Of a stretch of DNA of 64,000 bases, positions 17,930 to 26,292 are shown piece by piece (within the stretch, counting starts at the first letter, position 1; each line of letters opens with the position of its first letter). A program made the position numbers and the translations under genes. Source of the stretch: Niallia nealsonii (GTDB lineage Bacteria; Bacillota; Bacilli; Bacillales; Cytobacillaceae); assembly GCF_002835805.1 (NCBI RefSeq), contig NZ_PISE01000015.1:62001-126000 (forward strand), written 5' to 3'. The notes below the pieces were generated by a model. It saw only the letters and a list, made by a program, of their open reading frames with translations. It was not told the origin of the DNA and did not search any database.

Positions 17930-18694
17930 TTATTGTACTTGTTTTAAAGTACGCTTTAGGAATTCCCTAGTACGATCTTGTGTTGGATTATTAAAAATTT
18001 GGTCTGGACTTCCTTCTTCTGCAATAACACCTTTATCCATAAACACTATTCGATCAGATACTTCTTTTGCGAATTCCATTTCATGCGTTACGATTATCAT
18101 CGTAAGACCAGAATGTGCAAGGTCTTTCATGATTTTTAATACTTCTCCTACCATTTCTGGATCAAGAGCTGATGTAGGTTCATCAAATAACATCACATCT
18201 GGTTCCATAGAAAGTGCTCTTGCTATGGCTACGCGCTGCTTTTGTCCACCTGATAATTGTTTTGGCTTCGCATTAATATACCTATCCATTCCAACAACTT
18301 TTAAGTAATTCATCGCTACTTTTTCTGCTTCTGCTTTTGATCGTTTTAATACTTTTACTTGTCCTACTACACAATTGTTAAGAACGTTATGGTTGTTAAA
18401 CAAATTAAATTGTTGGAATACCATGCCTAAATGTTTTCGGTAAGCAGCTACATCATGCTGGCCATCCAATATATTTTCGCCATGATAGAGGATTTGCCCG
18501 CCGCTTGCTTTTTCTAAAAGATTAATACAACGAAGAAGAGTTGATTTACCAGATCCAGAGGAACCAATGATAGAGACTACTTCTCCTTTATTCACGGAAA
18601 AATTAATGTCCCTTAACACTTCATGAGTTCCATAGGATTTGTTAAGATGCTGAATATCAATGATCTTTTCCATACTCTCTTCACCTTCTTCCAT
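17930..18694 (-). CDS. Amino acid ABC transporter ATPase (probably lysine)
   Basis: 254-residue ATP-binding subunit of a polar amino acid importer. Walker [10 protein letters not shown] (near residue 40), signature [15 protein letters not shown] (near 143) and Walker [15 protein letters not shown] (near 165) are intact. The reported ATG at 18694 may be early; an internal ATG eight codons in ([15 protein letters not shown]) follows a GAAGGTGAAGAG ribosome site and is the likelier start. It is the third gene of a leftward operon (binding protein, permease, ATPase), six bases after the permease. The upstream lysine riboswitch indicates the substrate. Confidence 0.92.
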   Translation of the reverse strand: MEEGEESMEKIIDIQHLNKSYGTHEVLRDINFSVNKGEVVSIIGSSGSGKSTLLRCINLLEKASGGQILYHGENILDGQHDVAAYRKHLGMVFQQFNLFNNHNVLNNCVVGQVKVLKRSKAEAEKVAMNYLKVVGMDRYINAKPKQLSGGQKQRVAIARALSMEPDVMLFDEPTSALDPEMVGEVLKIMKDLAHSGLTMIIVTHEMEFAKEVSDRIVFMDKGVIAEEGSPDQIFNNPTQDRTREFLKRTLKQVQ

Positions 18695-18700
18695 TATTTT

Positions 18701-19438
18701 TTATTTACCTCTTAATTGTGAACTATTTCCGATGATCGTATAGTTATCAGATCCATCTAATTTTTTCTCAATATATAGCAATATTCTTGTTACAATGAAG
18801 GTCATCACGAAATAAATCATACAAGCTACGAAGAATGATTCAAAGTATCTAAAGTTATTTCCCGAAATCGATTTTGTAACGAAATATAATTCTGTAACTG
18901 AAATGACATTTAATACGGATGTATCTTTAATATTAATAACAAACTGATTCCCAGTTGCAGGTAGAATATTTCGAATAACCTGTGGTAATACAACATTCCA
19001 CATTGTTTGTAAATGGTTCATTCCTATCGCATGAGCTGCTTCAAACTGACCTTTATCAATAGAAACAACCCCACCTCGAACAATTTCCGCCATATATGCT
19101 CCTGTATTGATTGATACAACAATAATAGCTGCAGCAAACACATTCATGTCTATACCAAATGCTAGCGCAGATCCATAATAAATAACCATCGCTTGTACAA
19201 TCATCGGTGTTCCACGGAAGAATTCAATATAGATAGATAGAATTATATTAACCACTTTTAAAAGTAGTTTTTTTACTCCACGTTCAGGTACTGGAATGGT
19301 ACGAATAATCCCTGCTACTAATCCAATAATCGCCCCAAATATTGTCCCTATCAAAGCAATCAAAAGTGTTAACGCAGCACCGCGAAGGAACATAGGCCAG
19401 TTCTCTGAAATTATTTTAATGATCCACTCAAGACTCAT
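18701..19438 (-). CDS. Amino acid ABC transporter permease (probably lysine)
   Basis: 245-residue membrane permease of the HisM/GlnP type. It has several transmembrane helices and the EAA-loop region GQFEAAHAIGMNHLQTMWNV (near residue 150), where the ATPase docks. The N-terminal segment ALTLLIALIGTIFGAIIGLV and FFRGTPMIVQ are typical of the family. It lies between the binding-protein and ATPase genes and probably works as a homodimer, since only one permease is encoded. Confidence 0.92.
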   Translation of the reverse strand: MSLEWIIKIISENWPMFLRGAALTLLIALIGTIFGAIIGLVAGIIRTIPVPERGVKKLLLKVVNIILSIYIEFFRGTPMIVQAMVIYYGSALAFGIDMNVFAAAIIVVSINTGAYMAEIVRGGVVSIDKGQFEAAHAIGMNHLQTMWNVVLPQVIRNILPATGNQFVINIKDTSVLNVISVTELYFVTKSISGNNFRYFESFFVACMIYFVMTFIVTRILLYIEKKLDGSDNYTIIGNSSQLRGK

Positions 19439-19460
19439 CTTTTTTCCTCACTTACTGTAT

Positions 19461-19493
19461 AAAACCGACTGTCTCAAGATATACAGCCGGTTT
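19461..19493 (-). terminator. Intra-operon hairpin between binding-protein and permease genes
   Basis: AAACCGACTGT and ACAGCCGGTTT form an 11-bp stem (one G-T pair) followed on the minus strand by a weak T tract. It probably attenuates transcription so that the binding protein is made in excess. Confidence 0.6.
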
Positions 19494-19503
19494 CACCATT
19501 TTT

Positions 19504-20340
19504 TTATTCTGCTGCTGGTTGATTCTTAATAGCACTATCCATAATGCTTGTACGTTCTTCTTCTGGGATATCTGCTAAGATTTTATTAATCTTATCTGTT
19601 AAGTCACTGCCCTTTTGAAGTCCAACAGCAATGGATGTATCCTCTTCGGAAGTTTCAAATCCATCTTTAAATTCAACCATAGCAAATTTATCATTTGCAG
19701 TTGATGCACTTACTCCTTCAGGACGTTCTGAAACATATCCATCAATAATTCCTGATTCAAGAGCTACCCTCATCGCTGGGAAGTTGTCCATTGCCGTCTT
19801 TTTTTCTACACCTTCAATTTGGTCAATAACTGAATAGTGAAATGTATTTAACTGAGCTGTAATTTTAGCTCCTTTAAAATCTTGGATTGAAGTAGCTCCT
19901 TCATACTTGCTGCCTTTTTTCACCACCATAATTAAATTTGATTTATAGTAGTTATCTGAAAAGTCGATTGTTTCTTTACGTTCTGCAGTTGGTGACATAC
20001 CTGCGATTATCGCATCAATTTTACCCGAAGCTAATGCTGGAACTAGGCCGTCCCACTCTGTTTTTACAATCACTAATTTTTTCCCTAAACCTTCAGCCAC
20101 TTTTTTAGCGATTTCCACATCATATCCGCCAGCATATTCTGCAGAGCCATCAATTTTAACAGCACCATTAGTATCATCGTTTTGCGTCCAGTTAAACGGA
20201 GCATATCCTGCTTCAAGCCCTACTTTAAATGTATTATCTTCTGACGATCCAGAATTTGAATCGTTACTTGTCCCACACCCAGCTAATAGAATCATTGTTA
20301 AAACCAACAAAACCATAAATAATGATAACTTGTTTCTCAT
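19504..20340 (-). CDS. Amino acid ABC transporter substrate-binding lipoprotein (probably lysine)
   Basis: 278-residue extracellular solute-binding protein (family 3). The signal peptide ends in a lipobox, LAGC at about residue 22, so the mature protein is a membrane-anchored lipoprotein. Ligand-site landmarks include GYDVEIAKKVAEGLGKK (near residue 75) and DAIIAGMSPTAERK (near 112). It is first in the operon behind a lysine riboswitch and terminator, so lysine is the most likely substrate. Closely related paralogues take arginine, histidine or glutamine, so specificity rests on the riboswitch. Confidence 0.92.
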   Translation of the reverse strand: MRNKLSLFMVLLVLTMILLAGCGTSNDSNSGSSEDNTFKVGLEAGYAPFNWTQNDDTNGAVKIDGSAEYAGGYDVEIAKKVAEGLGKKLVIVKTEWDGLVPALASGKIDAIIAGMSPTAERKETIDFSDNYYKSNLIMVVKKGSKYEGATSIQDFKGAKITAQLNTFHYSVIDQIEGVEKKTAMDNFPAMRVALESGIIDGYVSERPEGVSASTANDKFAMVEFKDGFETSEEDTSIAVGLQKGSDLTDKINKILADIPEEERTSIMDSAIKNQPAAE

Positions 20341-20378
20341 GCTGTCTCTCCTCCTGTTTTCCTATGAATTACTAAAAC

Positions 20379-20408
20379 AAAAAAACGACCTGAGATAAAC
20401 TCAGGTCG
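20379..20408 (-). terminator. Terminator of the lysine riboswitch
   Basis: CGACCTGAG / CTCAGGTCG, 9-bp stem with a five-base loop, followed by seven T residues on the minus strand, just upstream of the binding-protein gene. It is the expression platform of the L-box. Confidence 0.85.
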
Positions 20409-20449
20409 CAATATATGTAGTAGTCCTAAAGTCCTCTCTTTTATCCAAA

Positions 20450-20626
20450 ATGAGATAGCACAACTCAATAAACTAGGGGTTTATTGAGACAGTCCTGTAG
20501 CTCTTAACTACAGACCCAGCAAGTAATACTGAGAATATTACAAACTTCGGCGATATTTCCTTCTCCACAGCATCATTGCTTCTCAAGCTCCGCTATAGAC
20601 TGTTAAATATCGCGCCTCTACCTCAC
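20450..20626 (-). ncRNA. Lysine riboswitch (L-box)
   Basis: Minus-strand RNA with the L-box landmarks in order: GTGAGGTAGAGGCGCG at the 5' end, GGAGAAGG, GCCGAAG, CTGGGTCTG and the closing CTATCTCAT that pairs with GTGAGGTAG to form P1. A strong terminator follows. High lysine should shut off the downstream ABC transporter. The family identification rests on these conserved blocks and the gene context. Confidence 0.88.
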
Positions 20627-20660
20627 AGTAAAAAGTGAGGTTTTATTCAATTATTTTTTT

Positions 20661-20690
20661 ATACTACAGCATTATAGCGAAATCCGTCAA
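20661..20690 (-). promoter_or_regulatory. Candidate promoter of the lysine riboswitch transcript
   Basis: TTGACG (20685-20690) and TAGTAT (20661-20666) on the minus strand, spacing 18 bases, about 35 bases upstream of the aptamer. Confidence 0.5.
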
Positions 20691-20778
20691 CCTGTTTTTT
20701 TATTCCATCTCCTCTAAATCAATTTTTTTAACATATAATGATGAGGAAAATAAAGTCTTAATATAAATCTTTAAAAAA

Positions 20779-20808
20779 CTCATTTATTTATGGTACGGTT
20801 CTCCGTGA
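20779..20808 (-). repeat. rlmH-end att-like repeat, copy a (leftmost)
   Basis: On the minus strand this reads GGA GAA CCG TAC CAT AAA TAA ATGAG, encoding GEPYHK-stop in phase with the true end of rlmH at 59773. It is the leftmost of five extra copies and the best candidate for the left boundary of the SCC-like composite island. Confidence 0.7.
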
Positions 20809-20875
20809 TATATCAAAAGGAGCTAGCCTAACATAATACTCTTTTAGTTTGGATTAAATGTCTATTTATCCCTCC

Positions 20876-21115
20876 AATTTATGAAGGTTTTTAACAAACA
20901 TTCCTGCCAAAAACATCGGAAACTCCATTTCGATGCATTTATCTTTTACAAATTGTTTCCTATCATCTACAGAAATATCCCTTTGAATAAATTCTCCTTC
21001 TTGATAACAATGCTTATTAATACATAGAACTTTTATCTAAATTCCTTTCCGTACCGCGATCTTCAATTTTCTTTAACCACATGACACAGCTTTGACATTT
21101 TTGATATTCTTTCAT
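20876..21115 (-). pseudogene. Frameshifted zinc-ribbon protein gene
   Basis: From ATG 21115 the minus strand encodes MKEYQKCQSCVMWL and ends prematurely after SSMY. The next frame continues with a further Cys pair and a tail ending FLAGMFVKNLHKLEG at 20876. Together they match the small 'putative zinc ribbon' family (CxxC, GTE...GSKSxMY, CxxC, FLAGFF). One frameshift near 21016-21022 breaks it. It lies just inside att copy a. The 21116-21432 spacer beyond holds nothing recognisable. Confidence 0.6.
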
Positions 21116-21432
21116 TTAAGTAAAATCTCCAAAATTACAATAACTCCCTTACTTATGAATGGTTCTCCGAAGCAAATCAAATAAATCTACAAGTAATTAG
21201 CGCTTATATCGGACCAAACTCTTTGTTAAAATAGCGTATTTCCATTCTAATAAAATCATTTTTTTCTTGAATTTTTCAACTTGAATCCGCTTATAACCTG
21301 TACATTCTTGTACATTAAGCATATTAATAAAAAGTATCTAGAGCTTGTTTAAATGAGTTTGATATTTTTCAAATAGCCTTTTATTCATGATCTGTAAAGG
21401 TATAAGTTGCTCGGAAAAGGAGAAATGATACA

Positions 21433-22527
21433 TTGGAGAATCAAATTATTATACCGTGGGAAGTCGATGAACTAACTCATGGAGAATTTTATGTTCCAGA
21501 TTATATCAATGATATAGGATTAGAAGTTCTTACACAGTACGATTTAAAAGTTAATAGCATGCAAGTGATCACAACAAAGCCTGATAAGGGTGGGGCTATT
21601 TGGAAACTGGAGACCGATGATGGACCCAAAAGTTTTAAGCTTCTCCATCGAAGACCTACAAGAAGTATATTTAGTCTTGGTGCCCAAAGATATTTGGTAG
21701 ACATAAAAAATGCAAGGGTACCGGGAATTATCACAACCAAATCGGGAGAGGATTATATTCAGGCCGGAGGAAAGTTATGGTTTGTTGCAGAATGGATTGA
21801 ACCACTAACGCCTGTAACAAAAGACTTAGAAGGCGCAAAACAGCTTTGCTATGCACTCGGTGAATTTCACCGCTTAAGTCAGGGGTATGTCCCTCCTGCT
21901 GGGGCAGAAATTGCCTCAAGATTGTATAAATGGCCAAAAAGCTACGAAAAAATCTTAACAAAAATGGATTGGTTTCGAAATATAGCCATAGCATATAGTT
22001 CAATGCCTGCTAGTCAGGAGCTATTAAATGTTATCGATCTATTTGAAGAACAAGCAAAGAGAAGTATCGAAGCACTAAATCAGTCAAAATACTTGGAACT
22101 AGTAAAACTCGGCAATACAAATTGGGGGCTAGTTCATCAGGATTACGGCTGGTCAAATGGTCAAATGGGGCAGAATGGAATGTGGATTATTGACCTTGAT
22201 GGTGTAGCATATGATCTTCCCATACGTGACTTAAGGAAATTGATTACAGGTACCATGGCAGATTTATTTAGATGGGATGTAACGTGGATGCGTGAAATGA
22301 TTCAAGCTTATCATGAGGCAAATCCAATCAGTCTAGAACTATATGACATCTTAATGATTGATATGTCACTTCCTAATGAATTTTATAAAAATGTTAAAGA
22401 GGTACTATATGAACCAGAAATATTTTTAAATGAAACAACCTCTCAACTAATTAGAACAATTGTCGATACTGACCAATCCAAGTGGCCGGCATTAGAAGAA
22501 ATTCAAAACGATTGGAGGAATAAGTAA
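21433..22527 (+). CDS. CotS-family spore coat protein (kinase-fold)
   Basis: 364-residue protein with the aminoglycoside-phosphotransferase-like fold of the CotS/CotI/YsxE spore-coat family. The catalytic-loop region reads LVHQDYGWSNGQMGQ (near residue 236), with the HxD...N pattern, followed by WIIDLDGVAYD. It starts at TTG 21433, chosen because AAGGAG lies 10 bases before and the frame has no better start. The glycosyltransferase follows two bases later, matching the cotS/cotSA pairing of B. subtilis. Proteins of this group are deposited in the spore coat; CotI-type members have kinase activity on coat proteins. Confidence 0.85.
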   Translation: MENQIIIPWEVDELTHGEFYVPDYINDIGLEVLTQYDLKVNSMQVITTKPDKGGAIWKLETDDGPKSFKLLHRRPTRSIFSLGAQRYLVDIKNARVPGIITTKSGEDYIQAGGKLWFVAEWIEPLTPVTKDLEGAKQLCYALGEFHRLSQGYVPPAGAEIASRLYKWPKSYEKILTKMDWFRNIAIAYSSMPASQELLNVIDLFEEQAKRSIEALNQSKYLELVKLGNTNWGLVHQDYGWSNGQMGQNGMWIIDLDGVAYDLPIRDLRKLITGTMADLFRWDVTWMREMIQAYHEANPISLELYDILMIDMSLPNEFYKNVKEVLYEPEIFLNETTSQLIRTIVDTDQSKWPALEEIQNDWRNK

Positions 22528-22529
22528 TC

Positions 22530-23957
22530 ATGAATATTTTAATGATAGCTACTGAAAAACTTCCTGTACCGCCTGTTCTGGGAGGGGCAATTCAAACGTA
22601 TATTTCTGGAAGCCTACCATACCTAGCAAAGTCGTATAGTATTACTGTTTTAGGAATAACGGACCCATCGCTTCCTAATGAAGAAATTAAAGATGGAATT
22701 AAATATGTCCGGGTACCAGGAAAATTATTAGCACTTTATCAACAAGGAATCGTTCAATTTTTAGCCTCCAATTCTTTTGACATTATTCATATTTTTAATC
22801 GTCCTCGTCTTGTTATGCCTATTCGAAGTATTGCACCTCAATCAAAAATTATCCTTAGCATGCATAATGATATGTTTAATCTTGATAAAATTGAACCAAA
22901 TGAAGCTCATGCAGCAATAAATGAAGTCTCTATGATCATTACAATCAGTGACTATGTGGGGAATGTCATCCGCAACCTATATCCTCAAGCATCATCAAAG
23001 CTCCGAACTATTTATTCAGGCGTTGATTCTGAAAGATTTTTACCTGGTAATCATTCCAAAATGGAATCTATTCGAAATCGACTTCGTAAAGAACATGGCT
23101 TAGAAGATAAGAATGTTATCCTATTTGCAGGAAGACTTTCCGAAAATAAAGGAGTAGATCGTTTAATTCGAGCATTACCGCTGCTTTCAAAAAAATTCAA
23201 AAACTTAGCCTTGGTTGTAGTAGGAGGTAATTGGTTTAGCCAGAACAAAGTAACCGATTATGTAGCCTATATTCGATCTTTAGCGAAACAACAGACCGTT
23301 CCTGTTGTGACAACAGGCTTTGTATCACCAGCTGATATTCAAAATTGGTTTGCAGCTGCTGATTTATTTGTTTGTACTTCCATTTGGCAAGAACCACTAG
23401 CACGAGTTCATTATGAAGCAATGGCTGCTGGCCTTCCTATTGTGACAACGGCAAGAGGAGGAAACCAAGAGGTAATTAGTTTAGGAGAAAATGGCTTTGT
23501 AATCGAAAATCCAGAAGACCCAGCAAATTTTGCAGAAAAGATTTCTGAAGTATTATCAAATAAAGCATTAATGCAAAGTATGGGGAAAAGAGGAAGAGAA
23601 CTCGCTGTAAGCAATTATAACTGGTCTCGAGTAGCACATGAAATTATGGAAGTTTGGGGATTTACGCTGCAAATGCCTCTTCCTACACCGCTGCCAGATG
23701 GGTATGTAGCTCCAGAAGTCGAAATTCCCCAAAATATCACTCCTCCAAATAGCGAATATGGAAAGGTACTCGGTAGTAATCAAACAAGCACTCTATTCAT
23801 AGATGAATCGAATGATGAAAAAGAGAAAAAGAAGGAGCAAAAGCAGTACAAAGATAAAGACAAAAAAGATAAACACAAAAAGAATGATAAGGATAAAGAA
23901 TCTAAGAGCAGTGAACTAAAAGGCAAAAAAGATAAGAAGCATAAAAAAACCGACTAA
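22530..23957 (+). CDS. Glycosyltransferase family 4 (CotSA-like) with lysine-rich tail
   Basis: 475-residue GT4 enzyme. The N-terminal domain has the VLGGAIQTYISGSLPYLA stretch and the C-terminal domain the sugar-nucleotide site: VILFAGRLSENKGVDRLI (near residue 195) and WQEPLARVHYEAMAAGLPIV (near 285), with the E-x7-E pattern. The last ~50 residues are almost all Lys, Asp and Glu and are absent from usual CotSA (about 377 residues). A GGAGG site precedes the ATG. It sits between a CotS-like gene and an epimerase, consistent with glycosylation of the spore surface. Confidence 0.85.
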   Translation: MNILMIATEKLPVPPVLGGAIQTYISGSLPYLAKSYSITVLGITDPSLPNEEIKDGIKYVRVPGKLLALYQQGIVQFLASNSFDIIHIFNRPRLVMPIRSIAPQSKIILSMHNDMFNLDKIEPNEAHAAINEVSMIITISDYVGNVIRNLYPQASSKLRTIYSGVDSERFLPGNHSKMESIRNRLRKEHGLEDKNVILFAGRLSENKGVDRLIRALPLLSKKFKNLALVVVGGNWFSQNKVTDYVAYIRSLAKQQTVPVVTTGFVSPADIQNWFAAADLFVCTSIWQEPLARVHYEAMAAGLPIVTTARGGNQEVISLGENGFVIENPEDPANFAEKISEVLSNKALMQSMGKRGRELAVSNYNWSRVAHEIMEVWGFTLQMPLPTPLPDGYVAPEVEIPQNITPPNSEYGKVLGSNQTSTLFIDESNDEKEKKKEQKQYKDKDKKDKHKKNDKDKESKSSELKGKKDKKHKKTD

Positions 23958-24031
23958 TCATATTAATAATTCAATCGATTTAGCTACTCCTCTAAAAAAT
24001 CCGGACAATTTGTCGAAAGGAGACGACTTAA

Positions 24032-24205
24032 TTGCCATCATCCACCCATCTCTTAATGGAATATCTACTAGAACCCGATTTAAATACGTTTCTAAAGAAA
24101 CAATCTATACTTCGAGTACAAGAATGGCCACTTGAGTTATTTCAAAACCTTCATGGCCGAAAAAATGTTCATGATCGTAAAAAAGGAGCAAATAGAAGAC
24201 AATGA
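24032..24205 (+). CDS. Small 57-residue protein, TTG start, coupled to the epimerase
   Basis: ORF beginning TTG 24032 after AAAGGAG (spacing about 11) and reading [20 protein letters not shown], a basic C-terminus, and TGA at 24203-24205, which overlaps the epimerase ATG (ATGA). Both the ribosome site and the overlap argue that it is real. No family is recognised. It lies within the spore-coat cluster. Confidence 0.55.
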   Translation: MPSSTHLLMEYLLEPDLNTFLKKQSILRVQEWPLELFQNLHGRKNVHDRKKGANRRQ

Positions 24206-25215
24206 ATGTTTTAGTGACAGGAGCGGCTGGTTTTATTGGGTTTCATCTTTCTAAACGTTTATTAGATGAAAATTATCATGTTATCGGTGTAGATAATCTT
24301 AATGAATATTACGATGCTCGGTTAAAGAAAGATCGGTTAAATATACTGAAAAAAAGCGCTAATTTCGAATTCTATAAAATAGATTTAGCAAATCAAGAAT
24401 CACTAATACAAATATTTAAAAATAGATCAATCAATATTGTAATCAACTTGGCTGCTCAAGCTGGAGTCCGTTATAGTCTTTACAATCCTCATTCTTACGT
24501 TCATTCAAACTTATTTGGATTTATGAATATTTTAGAAGCTTGCAGGCACTATCAAGTAGAGCACTTAATATATGCATCTTCAAGTTCCGTTTATGGAGCA
24601 AATTCAAACATTCCATTCTCTACAAAAGACTCTGTTAATCACCCGGTAAGTATCTACGCTGCTACAAAAAAGGCAAATGAGTTAATGGCTCATACGTATA
24701 GCCATTTATTTAATATTCCAACCACAGGCCTTCGTTTCTTTACAGTGTATGGCCCTTGGGGAAGACCCGATATGGCTTATTATTCTTTTACTAAAGATAT
24801 TATAGAGGGGAATACTTTAAAAGTATTTAATAATGGCGATATGAGCAGAGACTTCACTTTTATTGATGATATTGTGGAAGGGATCATTAAATTACTAGAT
24901 CATCCACCCAAATACAATAATAATTGGGATAGAAAAAACCCTGACCCGAGCTCAAGCTATGCCCCCTACAGGATTTATAATATTGGCAACAATACTCCTG
25001 TAAATTTAATGGCATTTATTCAGATATTAGAAAAGCTACTTGGAAAAAAAGCAATAGTAGAATTATTACCTATGCAGCCAGGAGATGTTAAAGAGACCTA
25101 TGCAGATATTACAAGTCTGCAGAAGGATGTAGGCTTCTATCCTGCTACACCATTAGAAATAGGATTAGGTCATTTTGTAGATTGGTATAAAAAATACCAT
25201 CTAAAGGAAGAATAA
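24202..25215 (+). CDS. UDP-glucuronate 4-epimerase-like NAD-dependent epimerase
   Basis: 337-residue extended short-chain dehydrogenase. NAD site [12 protein letters not shown] (residues 5-16), the active-site Ser in SSSSVYG and YAATK (YxxxK, near residue 152), plus [17 protein letters not shown] (near 176) typical of UDP-glucuronate/galacturonate epimerases. It would supply sugar nucleotides for surface polysaccharide, here probably for the adjacent glycosyltransferase. Start overlaps the small ORF before it. A hairpin terminator follows at 25276. Confidence 0.88.
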   Translation: MNVLVTGAAGFIGFHLSKRLLDENYHVIGVDNLNEYYDARLKKDRLNILKKSANFEFYKIDLANQESLIQIFKNRSINIVINLAAQAGVRYSLYNPHSYVHSNLFGFMNILEACRHYQVEHLIYASSSSVYGANSNIPFSTKDSVNHPVSIYAATKKANELMAHTYSHLFNIPTTGLRFFTVYGPWGRPDMAYYSFTKDIIEGNTLKVFNNGDMSRDFTFIDDIVEGIIKLLDHPPKYNNNWDRKNPDPSSSYAPYRIYNIGNNTPVNLMAFIQILEKLLGKKAIVELLPMQPGDVKETYADITSLQKDVGFYPATPLEIGLGHFVDWYKKYHLKEE

Positions 25216-25275
25216 TTTCCTAAAATTTTTAAAGGGAATACTTTTCAAGACTTTTGTTTATAAGTGCAGGGGCAA

Positions 25276-25321
25276 AAAGGGCTGTATACCAGTCATAGAA
25301 TAACTTTTTAGACAGCCCTTT
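25276..25321 (+). terminator. Terminator after the epimerase gene
   Basis: AAAGGGCTGT (25276-25285) pairs with ACAGCCCTTT (25312-25321), 10-bp stem, 60 bases after the epimerase stop. The T tract is short. Confidence 0.6.
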
Positions 25322-25351
25322 ATAGCCAAGCTTCCTATATTTTTATAATGA

Positions 25352-25388
25352 AAAAACCTCATTTACTTATGGTACGGTTCAGTGTAAC
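25352..25388 (-). repeat. rlmH-end att-like repeat, copy b
   Basis: Minus strand reads ACT GAA CCG TAC CAT AAG TAA ATGAGGTTTTTT, encoding (T)EPYHK-stop. It shares the GAACCGTACCATAAGTAAAT core exactly with rlmH at 59773. It separates the spore-coat segment from the biotin-linked operon. Confidence 0.8.
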
Positions 25389-25543
25389 AACTTAAGTGAC
25401 GATTTTTAATTAAAAGAAAGATTAAAAGTCTCTTTTTTTATCTGCTTCATTTTGAAATGTTATCCAACTTCCATATATATCTTTTTAATTCTCTCTTACC
25501 AGAAAACTCCTCTTAAAATTACACATCTGTCCAGTATAAATCA

Positions 25544-25900
25544 TCAGGGATTTCCTCTAACTACTATCAAACATCCTTTTATGACTCTCTTTTCTCCACA
25601 TTTTCCTTCTACTCTTATTTTATTCTCCGCTTGTTTGATAGTCAGTGTTACTAGATCTCCCACATAAACAGGGGAGATAAAGGTAAATTCATACTGACTC
25701 AACAACACTTGAGGAATGAGAGATTCATTCGAAAGTACACTTAACACTTTGGACACTGTTAACATTCCATGGGCAATTTTATTAGTGAATCCTTGTTGTT
25801 TCGCCGCCTCCATATCTAAATGAATTGGATTGTAATCACCGGAAATGACAGCATATTGTTCAACGTCCCTTTCGGTAATTTGAAAGGTAATCATATTCAT
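25544..25900 (-). CDS. MaoC-like hotdog dehydratase
   Basis: 118-residue single-hotdog protein of the MaoC family. The catalytic region DYNPIHLDMEAAKQQGFTNKIAHGMLTVS (near residues 22-50) contains the Asp and His of R-type enoyl hydratases. It would hydrate 2-enoyl thioesters or dehydrate 3-hydroxyacyl ones. It is the last gene of the operon and overlaps the preceding hotdog gene by four bases. The two may form a heterodimer, as MaoC/HTD2-type pairs do. Confidence 0.8.
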   Translation of the reverse strand: MNMITFQITERDVEQYAVISGDYNPIHLDMEAAKQQGFTNKIAHGMLTVSKVLSVLSNESLIPQVLLSQYEFTFISPVYVGDLVTLTIKQAENKIRVEGKCGEKRVIKGCLIVVRGNP

Positions 25901-26292
25901 GACAAACTATCCAAAATCAAATCAGATATTCCTTCAAAACAAAGTTTTCCATCCCTATTATATAAATATAGAGTTTGCTTAATAAAAGTAAGGTTTTGAC
26001 GTTGAAATTGATCTTTAACCTCAACTATAGCTCTATAGACCTCATCAATATACATTCTCTGATGCTGGATACATTTCTGTTTGCGATGAATAATAGGATG
26101 TTGCAGCTCCCTTGGGGAAGCAAGCCATTTATAAGCCATCATTGGCATAGTTGGATGAAGAGGAATCGTTTCGAAACCATAGTCTTTTGCCCTCTCCGAA
26201 CTCTGATAGATAGGATTTCGATCACCAATCAATTGGACAATTTGTTGCACATCTTCTTTATTAAATATAATCTCATGTTCCTTAGTTTTCAT
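25897..26292 (-). CDS. MaoC-like N-terminal (FAS1-type) hotdog protein
   Basis: 131-residue hotdog-fold protein resembling the non-catalytic N-terminal MaoC dehydratase domain: VQQIVQLIGDRNPIYQSSER (near residue 15) and a tail with LTFIKQTLYLYNRDGKL. The catalytic His is not obvious. It overlaps the thiolase gene at one end and the MaoC gene at the other by four bases each, implying strict co-translation with a partner dehydratase. Confidence 0.7.
   Translation of the reverse strand: MKTKEHEIIFNKEDVQQIVQLIGDRNPIYQSSERAKDYGFETIPLHPTMPMMAYKWLASPRELQHPIIHRKQKCIQHQRMYIDEVYRAIVEVKDQFQRQNLTFIKQTLYLYNRDGKLCFEGISDLILDSLS

Larger units (their letters stand above)
20779..25388. mobile_element. SCC-like ccr-less segment with spore-coat genes (att a to att b)
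   Basis: A 4.6-kb segment bounded by two rlmH-end repeats in direct orientation. It holds a decayed zinc-ribbon gene, a CotS-like kinase-fold gene, a glycosyltransferase, a small ORF and a sugar-nucleotide epimerase. No recombinase is inside, so movement would need the Ccr proteins of the neighbouring cassette. The element status is inferred from the repeats alone. Confidence 0.45.

Noticed and set aside
17747-17947. 66-codon plus-strand ORF
   Set aside because: It lies across the manganese riboswitch and has no ribosome site.
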